From Gemmataceae bacterium (GTDB lineage Bacteria > Planctomycetota > Planctomycetia > Gemmatales > Gemmataceae), in NCBI GenBank assembly GCA_022616435.1, contig JAKEET010000096.1:18514-82513 (forward strand): 64,000 nucleotides of DNA. Reading direction: 5' to 3'. Shown piece by piece: positions 49,019-57,523 of the stretch (positions are counted from its first letter, which is position 1; each line of letters opens with the position of its first letter). The translations under genes were made by a program, and so were the position numbers. A model generated the notes under the pieces. That model was given only the letters and a program-made list of their open reading frames with translations, did no database searches and was not told the origin of the DNA.

Positions 49019-50065
49019 TCACCCACCAAGCTGCAGCCGCCGCCATTTCGCCTGGAAACTCGGCTTTTCGAAGATCTCCGGGTTCACCACGCCCCGGTTC
49101 GGCTTTCGCCCACGCGCCAGGTCAACCACGCTAGCTAGCGCCGTCCGGCCGATGTCGCGGAACATTTCGTCGGTCCAGCCGATGCTGTGGGGCGCCAGGA
49201 TGACGTTGTCCAGCTGGCCGAAACGGTGCGGCTGCAAGATCGGCTCGCCGACGAACACGTCCAGGGCGGCGCCGGCGATGCGATTCTCCGCGAGTGCCGC
49301 GCACAGCGCGTTCTCCTCGACGATGCCGCCGCGGGCGGTGTTCAGCAGGTACGCGGTGGGCTTCATGAGGGCGAGCTGGCGGGCGCCGATCAGGTTGCGC
49401 GTCGCATCGTTGAGCGGGCAATGGATCGACACGAAATCGGCCTCCTTCAGCAACTCATCCAGCTCGACCTTCCTGGCGCCGTGGCGGGCGACCGTTGCCG
49501 CGTCGAGGTACGGATCGAAGGCGATCGGCGGGTTCATGCCGAAGCCGGACAACAGCTGCACGAGGGCACGGCCGATGCCGCCAAAGCCGACGATGCCCAG
49601 GGTGCGGTCGCGCAGCTCGCAGCCCATGTACCCGTTGCGGTCGTGCCAGCGGCCTTCGCGAACGAGCCGGTCCTTGGTGCGGACGTGGTGGGTCAGGGCC
49701 AGAAGCCAGGCGATGGTCGCCTCGGCCATGGGGCGATCGACGGCGCCGGCGGCAATGAGGAGGACGACGTCGGCCGCGGTGCAGGCCGCCACATCGACGC
49801 TGTCATAACCGACGCCGAACCGCGCGATCGTCAACAGCTCGGCGCTGGCTTCCAGGCTGTGGACCGTGACGCGCGGGGCCAGCACCAGCGCGGCGTTGGC
49901 GCCGGCCAATTGTTCGGGCTGGATTTCGGGCTCGTGCGGCGCGATCGGCCGCCAGGCGATGTTCGCCTCGCGCTCCAGCACGCTCAAGCCGATGTCCCGG
50001 TACATCAGCTTGCCGGCGCCATCAAAGAAATCAGCGGTGACGGCGATCTGAAAGGTTGCGCCCAT
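49019..50065 (-). CDS. D-isomer-specific 2-hydroxyacid dehydrogenase
   Basis: The 348-residue protein has the NAD-binding motif GIVGFGGIGRALVQLL. Catalytic residues are visible as R in NTARGGIV, E in DVFVGEPI and H in VILAPHSIGW, the Arg-Glu-His set of the family. The N-terminal substrate domain (YRDIGLSVLEREANIAWRPI, ARFGVGYDSVDVAACTAADV) is like phosphoglycerate dehydrogenase and formate/D-lactate dehydrogenase relatives. It oxidises or reduces 2-hydroxyacids with NAD(H) in the cytoplasm; the substrate is not clear. The ATG at 50065 begins the first strand; upstream starts add unsupported sequence. Confidence 0.88.
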   Translation of the reverse strand: MGATFQIAVTADFFDGAGKLMYRDIGLSVLEREANIAWRPIAPHEPEIQPEQLAGANAALVLAPRVTVHSLEASAELLTIARFGVGYDSVDVAACTAADVVLLIAAGAVDRPMAEATIAWLLALTHHVRTKDRLVREGRWHDRNGYMGCELRDRTLGIVGFGGIGRALVQLLSGFGMNPPIAFDPYLDAATVARHGARKVELDELLKEADFVSIHCPLNDATRNLIGARQLALMKPTAYLLNTARGGIVEENALCAALAENRIAGAALDVFVGEPILQPHRFGQLDNVILAPHSIGWTDEMFRDIGRTALASVVDLARGRKPNRGVVNPEIFEKPSFQAKWRRLQLGG

Positions 50066-50462
50066 GCCGGTGATGATATGCCGGGCGGGAGTCGGGAGGC
50101 AGGTGCGAAAGAAGGAGACATGGAGACGGATCACAACCCATTGGAATGACCAAGGTTATGACGATGGCCAGTCCTTAGCCAAGGTTTGGTGAGCACATCA
50201 CCTTCATGTCGTCCCCCAACACATCAAATCTTCGCGCTTCTTGAAACAACGATCCATTTGCCCCCTCTCTCATCGTGAGCTAGTTTTGGGGCAATTCCCC
50301 TAGCGCGTTCGTTCGGCTTGCCTGAAGAACCAGGTGCAGGATTCCCCCGCCCGCCCAACGTTTGGTGGGCTGGCAGGACTCCTCCCCATCGCGCCTGCAT
50401 GCCGCCACGTCGGGCTTACGCCACGACGCTCGCCTGGAACCGATCACCTGTGGAGTTCACTG
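50066..50462. other. Intergenic region containing one arm of a dispersed repeat
   Basis: About 400 bp between divergent genes. It holds an isolated copy of the dispersed repeat at 50406-50434, identical but for one base to the right arm at 30566-30594. No partner arm is found here. No other gene or convincing promoter is seen. Confidence 0.5.
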
Positions 50463-53400
50463 ATGCTTCGGAGTTCACCTGCCAACTCGCGTCGTAGCCT
50501 GCGCAAACCTCGGCGGCCGCGCGCCCTGCTGCTGGAGCTGCTCGAAGACCGGACCGTGCCCACCGGACTGCTGCTCTCGCTGGCCGAGTCGGCGGTGGCG
50601 GAGGGCCTGGCGACCACCGGCACCGTCACCCGCACCAGCGGCGAGCTGAATGAAGCGCTGACCGTATTCCTCAACTCGTCCGACCCCACCGAGGCCTCCG
50701 TGCCGACATCGGTGACCATCCCGGCCGGGCAGTGGTCTGTCGATTTCCCGATCGTCGCGGAAGATGATTTTGAGGACGACGGCGACCAGCCGGCCACCAT
50801 CCTCGCCAACGCGAACGTGCCGCCCGGGTTCGAGCAGATTTCGGGATCGACCCAGGATTACATGACACGAACCATCGCCGTCCTGCCCGATGGACGGTAC
50901 GTCACCGCCGGCCTCATCTACGTCGGCCCCAGCCCGTGGTCGTTCGACGTCGCCGTCTCCCGGTTCCTTCCGGATGGGCAGCCGGACCTGGGCTTCAACG
51001 GCGGCACGGTGGTCACCGAGGCGGCGCCGTGGCAGAACGACACGCCCACGGTCATCCTCCCGCAGAGCGACGGCAAGATCCTGGTCGCCGGCCACACGGC
51101 GCCCGAGGGGGGCAGCCCGGAGACCGACATGTTCGTGCTCCGCTTCAACACCAACGGCACGCTCGACCACACGTTCGGCACCTTCGGCAAGGTGGTGCTC
51201 GATCTCCCCGGCGTCTTCCGCGCCGAGGTCTACGACCTGACCTTCGGGCCGAGCGGGACGATCTACCTCGCCGGCACGATCGACCGGTTGGACGCCAACT
51301 ACGGCGACTTCGCGGTCGTCCGGCTGACTTCCTCCGGGGCGCTCGATTCGAGCTGGGGCGGGACCGGCGTGGTCACCACCGAGTTCCTCTACAACGACGT
51401 CATCTACGAGGCAGTGCCCCAGTCAGACAAGCTCGTGGTGGTCGGGCAGGCCGGCGGGAACAGCTCCAGCGCGGCTCTTGCCCTGGCCCGCTACAACACG
51501 AACGGGACGCTCGACACCACCTTCGGCGTCGGCGGCATGGTGACCGTCGACGTGCCCGGCTACTTCGAGGAGCTTACCGACTTCGTGTTCCGGTCGGGCA
51601 AGATCCTGGCCGTCGGCAAAGTGCAGCCCTACGAGGCCACCCCCGAGAATCCGAACGATTGGCTGCTGGCCCAGTTCAACGCGGACGGCACACTCGACCA
51701 AACCTTCGGCAACGGCGGGGTGATCACTTACGACTTCGGCGGCGACGACCAGGCCCAGGCGGTCCAGTTGACCGGCAGTTTCTTTACCGTCGCCGGCTAC
51801 GGGGCCGGCAACATCGAGAGTTCCAGCCGAAAGCCTGTCCTCGTCCAGTTCAGTCCGCAAGGCGAGCAGGCGCTGAACACCCTCGTCGTGCCGCGCAACG
51901 ACTCCCTGGGCTACGACTTCGTGTACCAGGAAAACAAGTTCCGCCTCGCTGGCAGCTCTTCGCTGGTGAACGGCGGCTTCGTGGACGATTTCGTCCCGGA
52001 CGCGGGCGGATGGGTCTCTGCCGAGGCCGCCCTGACCGTGCTGGACACCGACCCGACCGGCCCGGTGGTCGAACCCGACGCCTACGATGTGGCCGAGGAC
52101 GAAACCTTCACTGCCTACGGCTTCGGGGTGCTGGCCAACGACTACAGCGTCAACGGCGAGTTGACGGCTTCCGTGGTGAGCGGCCCGGCGCACGGCACGC
52201 TGAACCTCAGCCCCGGCGGCAGCTTCACCTACACCCCCGACCCGAACTACTTCGGCCCGGACAGCTTCGTCTACCGCGCTACGGACCCGCTGGGTCTGAG
52301 CGGCGAGGCCACCGTCTCGCTGACCGTCTGGAACATGGACGACCCCATCCAGCTCGTGACGCCCGGTCCGCAGACGACCGCCGAGGATACGCCGCTGACG
52401 TTCTCCGCGGCCAACGGCAACGCCATCACGGTGATCGACATCGAGTCGCCGCGGGTGCTGGTGGCCCTGTTTGTGCAGAACGGCATCCTGACGTTGCCGA
52501 GCACGGCCGGGCTGGAGTTCTATCCCGGCAGCGACAACAACACCCCGTCGCCCGCCTTCTACGCCGACAGCCCGGCCGAGGCGAACGCCGCCCTGGATGG
52601 ACTGGTCTTCACTCCGAACCAGGACTACCACGGCCAGACCTACTTCGATCTCATGGTTCGCGACGAGACCTATGTCTCCTTCCCCGTTGAGGACTACGGC
52701 TACATCCCGATCACCGTCACCCCGGTGAACGACGCTCCGGTTGCCATGGACAACGCATACGACTGGTACGAGGATTCAACGCTGTATGTCTATGACTCGG
52801 TGCTGTACAACGACTCCGATCCTGACGGCGACAATCTGACGGCGTCCCTCGTGAGCGGTCCGGCGCATGGCACGTTGACGCTCGAGCCGAACGGCAACTT
52901 CACCTACACCCCCGACCCGGACTTCAACGGCACGGATAGCTTCATCTACCGCGCCACCGACCCTTCGGGCCTCGGCGACGAGGCGACGGTCACGCTCACC
53001 ATCTGGCCGATGGACGATCCCATCCAGGTCTCTGGGCCCGATGATGTCCAGACGACCGCCGAGGACACGCCGCTGACGTTCTCCGCGGCCAACGGCAACG
53101 CCTTCACGATCGTCGACATCGAGTCGCCGCCCGTGTTCGTGCTGCTGCAGGTGCAGCACGGCATCCTCACCCTGCCGGACACTGCCGGGCTGGACTTCCC
53201 CGACCCCGAAAGCGTCAACAACAGTCCGTTGATCATCTTCTACGCCGACAACCCCGCCGAGGCGAACGCGGCCCTGGATGGACTGATCTTCACGCCCGAC
53301 CCGAACTACCACGCCCAGTACGCCGGCCAGTACGCCCTTCTGGACATCCTGGCCCGCGACGAAAGCTACGTCTCCTTCACCGTGGAGGACTATCACACCG

Positions 53401-56400
53401 CGTACATCAACGTCACCCCGGTCAACGACGCGCCGGCGGCGGTGGACGACTTCTACTCCGTCGAGGCGGGCGTGCCGTTCGTCACCTCCAACATGGGCAA
53501 CGGCGACGGCCCCGGCGTGCTGCTGAACGACCAGGACGTGGACGGGGACATTCCCACCGCGGCACTCGTGAGCGGCCCGCAGCACGGCTCGTTGACGTTC
53601 AACCCGGACGGGACCTTCGTCTACACCGCGGAGGCCGCCTACAGCGGGGCCGACACGTTCACCTACTACGCCTCGGACGGCCAGCTCGAGAGCAACGTGG
53701 CGACGGTGACGTTCAGCGTCGCGATCATCAACGACGCTCCGGTCGCGAACAACGACAGCTACAGCGTGGACGAGGACACCGTGTTAACGGTGTCCGCGCC
53801 GGGCGTCCTGGGCAATGACGACGATCCCGAGGACGCCACGCTCACCGCGCTCTTGGTCAGCGGACCCAGCCACGGCAGCCTCAGCTTCAACGCCGACGGC
53901 TCGTTCACCTACACGCCGAACGCCAACTATTACGGCAGCGACAGCTTCACGTACAAGGCGAACGACGGCCAGCTCGACAGCAACGTCGCGACCGTGGCCA
54001 TCACGGTGAACTCGATCGACGACGCGCCGGTCGCCGTGGACGACGCCTACAGCCTCAACGAAGACCAGACACTGACGATCGCGCCGACGCCGGGCGTCAC
54101 GTTGCTGACCATGGTCAGCGAGCCGGGCGACTGGGTTGGGCAGGGCCTGACCTACTCGTTCACGCCGCAGACCGGCACGTTCAGCGCCATGCGCAACTTC
54201 GACAACGGCGTGTCGGTGCATTACTCGCACACGGGCAGCCCGGGCATCTGGTGGGACCTCGATTTCGCGGCGGCGGACGAAGCAGAGTTGACGCCGGGCT
54301 TCTACGACAACGCCACGCGCTGGCCCTTCCAGGACCCGGGCGAGCCCGGCCTCGACGTCTCCGGCGAAGGCCGCGGCTCCAACACACTCACCGGCCACTT
54401 CACCGTCACCCAGGCCCTGTACGCCGCCGACGGCAAGGTGCTGCGCTTCGCGGCCACCTTCGAGCAGCACAGCGAAGGCGCGGCCCCTGCCCTCACCGGC
54501 GAGATCAAGTTCAACGAGGGCGACGGCCCCAGCGGCATTCTGCTCAACGATTCCGATGCCGAGGGCAGCCCGCTCACCATCATCATCGTGTCCGGTCCGG
54601 CGCATGGCACGCTCAGCATGAACGTGGACGGCTCGTTCATTTACACGCCGCACGCCAACTACCACGGCGCCGACAGCTTCACCTACAAGGTCTCCGACGG
54701 CGTCAACGAAAGCAACGTGGCGACCGTGTCGCTCACCGTCAATTCGGTCAACGACTTCCCGACGGCGAACAATGACACGTACGTCGTGGCCGAAGACACG
54801 GTGTTGAACGTCGCGGCCCCCGGCGTGCTCGCCAATGATTCGGACATCGACGGCGACAGCTTGACGGCGACCCTGGTGACCTCGCCGACCAAGGGCAGCC
54901 TCGTCTTCAATGCCGACGGCTCGTTCACCTACACGCCCAACGCGAACACCAACGGCAGCGACAGCTTCCAGTACGCCGCCCGCGACACTTCGGGGTGGTT
55001 CAGCTTCATCAGGACGGTCACGCTCATCGTGACCAGCGTCAATGACGCGCCGACGGCCAACGACGACAGCTACGCGACCGATGAAGACACGCCGCTCATC
55101 GTGGCCGCCCCCGGCGTGGTCGGCAATGACACGGATGTGGAAGGCACGGCCCTCACGGCCCTGCTGGTCGGCGGCCCCGCTCACGGCGCGCTGACGCTCA
55201 ACAGCGACGGCTCGTTCACGTACACGCCGGACGCCGACTACCACGGGCCGGACAGCTTCACGTACAAGGCTCGTGACGGCGCCGCCGACAGCAACGTGGC
55301 GACGGTGTCCTTGACCGTCAACGCGGTTGCCGACGCACCGACCGCTGCCGACGACGCCTACGCCGTTGATGAAGATCAAACCCTGGTCGTCGCGGCGCCG
55401 GGCGTGCTCAGCAACGACAACGACGGGGACGGCGATTCCCTGAGCGCGGTGCTGGTCAGCGGTCCAGCCCACGGCATTCTCAGTTTCAATGCCGACGGTT
55501 CGTTCACCTACACGCCGGGCGCCGACTACCACGGGAGCGATAGCTTCACCTATGTGGCCAGCGACGGCAGTCTCGACAGCAACGTCGCCACCGTGTCGCT
55601 GACGGTCAACGCCGTGAACGACGCGCCGACGGCCACCGACGACGTTCACGTACTCGACGAAGATCAATCGCTCACCGTCGCCGCCCCCGGCGTGCTCGGC
55701 AACGACGGCGACGTGGACGGCGATTCGTTGAGCGCGGTGCTGGTGAGTGGTCCGGCCCACGGGGCGTTGACGCTCAACAGCGACGGGTCGTTCACCTACA
55801 CGCCAGGCGCCAACTACCACGGCGGCGACAGCTTCACGTACAAGGCCAACGACGGCAGCGCCGACAGCAACGTCGTCACGGTGTCGCTGACGGTCAACGC
55901 GGTGAACGACGCGCCGACGGCCACCGACGACGCTTGGGCCCTCGACGAAGATCAAGCGCTCATCGTCGCCGCGCCCGGCGCGCTCGACAACGACGGCGAC
56001 GTGGACGGCGATTCGTTGAGCGCGGTGCTCGTCAGCGGTCCGGCCCACGGCATTCTCAGTTTCAATGCCGACGGTTCGTTCACCTACACGCCGGGCGCCG
56101 ACTACCACGGCAGCGACAGCTTTACCTACCTGGCCAACGACGGCAGTCTCGACAGCAACGTCGCCACGGTGTCGCTGACCGTGAGCGCGGTGAACGACGC
56201 GCCGGTGGCCGCGGCCGGGCCGGACGGCGAGAACGGCGAGGGCGCCCTGGCCACCTACGACGCCTCCGGGTCGTTCGACGTGGACGGCGACAACCTGACG
56301 TACCACTGGGATTTCGGCGACGGCAACTCCGCCGACGGCGCCATCGTTCATTACGCCCACGCCGACCAGGGAAGCTACATCGTCACCCTGACCGTCAGCG

Positions 56401-57422
56401 ACGGCACGGCACAGGCCACGGACACCATGATCATGAACGTGATCAACGGCGCTCCGCTGGCGCTCATCAGCGGCCCGGCAGGCGGCGTCCGCGGCCAGGC
56501 GCGGACGTTCACCTTCGGGGCCGACGATCCGTCGCCCGTGGATGCCGCGGCCGGCTTCACCTACTCGATCACCTGGGGCGACGGCCAAGCGGAGACGGTC
56601 AGCGGCCCCAGCGGGCTTCAAGTCGATCACGTGTTCGTCAGCAGCGGCACGTACCTGGTGCGCGTCGACGCCACGGACAAGGACGGCGGCGTCAGCGCCA
56701 GCGCCGAGCAGCAGATCACCATCTCCGCGGTGGAGATGCAGGACGGCAACCTCGTCGTCGGCGGGACCACCGGGAACAACAATATCAATCTGAAGGTGGC
56801 CAATGCGAACGGCGGCGTCAAGGTGACGATCGGCGGCTCCAACCAGGGCACGTTCTATCCGTCGGGACTGATCCTGGTCTACGCCCAAGCAGGCACGGAC
56901 ACCGTCAAGTTCGAGACGACCAAGATCACCGGGCAGACCCGCTACATCCAGGCGCCCGCCGTGGTGTACGGCGACGACGGCGGCGATACGCTCGACGCCC
57001 GCGGCTCCAGCGCCAACAACGTCCTCGTCGGCGGCGCCGGCAACGACACCATCTACGGGGGACTGGGCCGCGACATCCTGATCGGCGGCCTGGGCGCCGA
57101 CACGCTTCGCGGCGGCGCGGGCGAGGACCTGCTCGTCGGCAACGGCACCGCTCACGACAACAACCTCACCGCGCTCCTGGCGCTCATGGCTGAATGGGGC
57201 CGCACCGACCTGGACTACACCACTCGTGCCCAGCACCTCATGGGCATGGAGGGGGGCTTGAACGGCCAGGTGTTCCTCGATCCCGTCAGCATCGTCGACG
57301 ACGGCGCCACCGATGAGCTCTACGGGGAAAGCGGACAGGATTTGTTCTTCACGACGGCTTCCGGCTCGAACGCGGACGACGTGAACGACCCGTCCGGCGG
57401 GGAGTGGATCGTCCCGCTGTAA
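50463..57422 (+). CDS. Giant secreted adhesin-like protein: delta-60, cadherin-like tandem-95, PKD and RTX repeats
   Basis: The 2319-residue protein starts with a basic leader and LLLELLEDRTVPTG. A Calx-beta-like region comes first, then delta-60 repeats (ALARYNTNGTLDTTFGVGGM and related, about residues 150-500), then ten cadherin-like repeats with GPAHGTLTL and DSFTYKA patterns to about residue 1915. Two PKD domains (YHWDFGDGNS) and calcium-binding RTX repeats (GGAGNDTIYGGLGRDILIGG) follow near 2190. The fifth cadherin-like repeat is interrupted by an extra domain of about 145 residues. It is likely an adhesin or surface layer component; no catalytic site is seen. Confidence 0.85.
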   Translation: MLRSSPANSRRSLRKPRRPRALLLELLEDRTVPTGLLLSLAESAVAEGLATTGTVTRTSGELNEALTVFLNSSDPTEASVPTSVTIPAGQWSVDFPIVAEDDFEDDGDQPATILANANVPPGFEQISGSTQDYMTRTIAVLPDGRYVTAGLIYVGPSPWSFDVAVSRFLPDGQPDLGFNGGTVVTEAAPWQNDTPTVILPQSDGKILVAGHTAPEGGSPETDMFVLRFNTNGTLDHTFGTFGKVVLDLPGVFRAEVYDLTFGPSGTIYLAGTIDRLDANYGDFAVVRLTSSGALDSSWGGTGVVTTEFLYNDVIYEAVPQSDKLVVVGQAGGNSSSAALALARYNTNGTLDTTFGVGGMVTVDVPGYFEELTDFVFRSGKILAVGKVQPYEATPENPNDWLLAQFNADGTLDQTFGNGGVITYDFGGDDQAQAVQLTGSFFTVAGYGAGNIESSSRKPVLVQFSPQGEQALNTLVVPRNDSLGYDFVYQENKFRLAGSSSLVNGGFVDDFVPDAGGWVSAEAALTVLDTDPTGPVVEPDAYDVAEDETFTAYGFGVLANDYSVNGELTASVVSGPAHGTLNLSPGGSFTYTPDPNYFGPDSFVYRATDPLGLSGEATVSLTVWNMDDPIQLVTPGPQTTAEDTPLTFSAANGNAITVIDIESPRVLVALFVQNGILTLPSTAGLEFYPGSDNNTPSPAFYADSPAEANAALDGLVFTPNQDYHGQTYFDLMVRDETYVSFPVEDYGYIPITVTPVNDAPVAMDNAYDWYEDSTLYVYDSVLYNDSDPDGDNLTASLVSGPAHGTLTLEPNGNFTYTPDPDFNGTDSFIYRATDPSGLGDEATVTLTIWPMDDPIQVSGPDDVQTTAEDTPLTFSAANGNAFTIVDIESPPVFVLLQVQHGILTLPDTAGLDFPDPESVNNSPLIIFYADNPAEANAALDGLIFTPDPNYHAQYAGQYALLDILARDESYVSFTVEDYHTAYINVTPVNDAPAAVDDFYSVEAGVPFVTSNMGNGDGPGVLLNDQDVDGDIPTAALVSGPQHGSLTFNPDGTFVYTAEAAYSGADTFTYYASDGQLESNVATVTFSVAIINDAPVANNDSYSVDEDTVLTVSAPGVLGNDDDPEDATLTALLVSGPSHGSLSFNADGSFTYTPNANYYGSDSFTYKANDGQLDSNVATVAITVNSIDDAPVAVDDAYSLNEDQTLTIAPTPGVTLLTMVSEPGDWVGQGLTYSFTPQTGTFSAMRNFDNGVSVHYSHTGSPGIWWDLDFAAADEAELTPGFYDNATRWPFQDPGEPGLDVSGEGRGSNTLTGHFTVTQALYAADGKVLRFAATFEQHSEGAAPALTGEIKFNEGDGPSGILLNDSDAEGSPLTIIIVSGPAHGTLSMNVDGSFIYTPHANYHGADSFTYKVSDGVNESNVATVSLTVNSVNDFPTANNDTYVVAEDTVLNVAAPGVLANDSDIDGDSLTATLVTSPTKGSLVFNADGSFTYTPNANTNGSDSFQYAARDTSGWFSFIRTVTLIVTSVNDAPTANDDSYATDEDTPLIVAAPGVVGNDTDVEGTALTALLVGGPAHGALTLNSDGSFTYTPDADYHGPDSFTYKARDGAADSNVATVSLTVNAVADAPTAADDAYAVDEDQTLVVAAPGVLSNDNDGDGDSLSAVLVSGPAHGILSFNADGSFTYTPGADYHGSDSFTYVASDGSLDSNVATVSLTVNAVNDAPTATDDVHVLDEDQSLTVAAPGVLGNDGDVDGDSLSAVLVSGPAHGALTLNSDGSFTYTPGANYHGGDSFTYKANDGSADSNVVTVSLTVNAVNDAPTATDDAWALDEDQALIVAAPGALDNDGDVDGDSLSAVLVSGPAHGILSFNADGSFTYTPGADYHGSDSFTYLANDGSLDSNVATVSLTVSAVNDAPVAAAGPDGENGEGALATYDASGSFDVDGDNLTYHWDFGDGNSADGAIVHYAHADQGSYIVTLTVSDGTAQATDTMIMNVINGAPLALISGPAGGVRGQARTFTFGADDPSPVDAAAGFTYSITWGDGQAETVSGPSGLQVDHVFVSSGTYLVRVDATDKDGGVSASAEQQITISAVEMQDGNLVVGGTTGNNNINLKVANANGGVKVTIGGSNQGTFYPSGLILVYAQAGTDTVKFETTKITGQTRYIQAPAVVYGDDGGDTLDARGSSANNVLVGGAGNDTIYGGLGRDILIGGLGADTLRGGAGEDLLVGNGTAHDNNLTALLALMAEWGRTDLDYTTRAQHLMGMEGGLNGQVFLDPVSIVDDGATDELYGESGQDLFFTTASGSNADDVNDPSGGEWIVPL

Positions 57423-57436
57423 CCATGTCGAATTGG

Positions 57437-57509
57437 GCGAGCGTCGCGGCGTCAGCCCGACGTGTGGGCCGGACGTTTCCACGGCGGGCTGACGCCGCGC
57501 CGCTCGCCA
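57437..57509. repeat. Large intergenic hairpin of the GCGTCGCGGCGT family
   Basis: Arms at 57437-57465 and 57481-57509 pair over 29 nt with a few differences. The left arm matches the repeats at 30566-30594 and 50406-50434 with one or two changes. It lies between convergent genes, 15 bp after the giant secreted protein stop and 15 bp before the sigma-fusion stop, so it may serve as a transcript end for both. Confidence 0.7.
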
Positions 57510-57523
57510 GATCGGATTCTTCC

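Noticed and set aside
51100..57000. Repeated segments considered as a CRISPR-like or satellite array
   Set aside because: The repeats are in frame, about 280 bp long and encode protein domains, so they are coding repeats.
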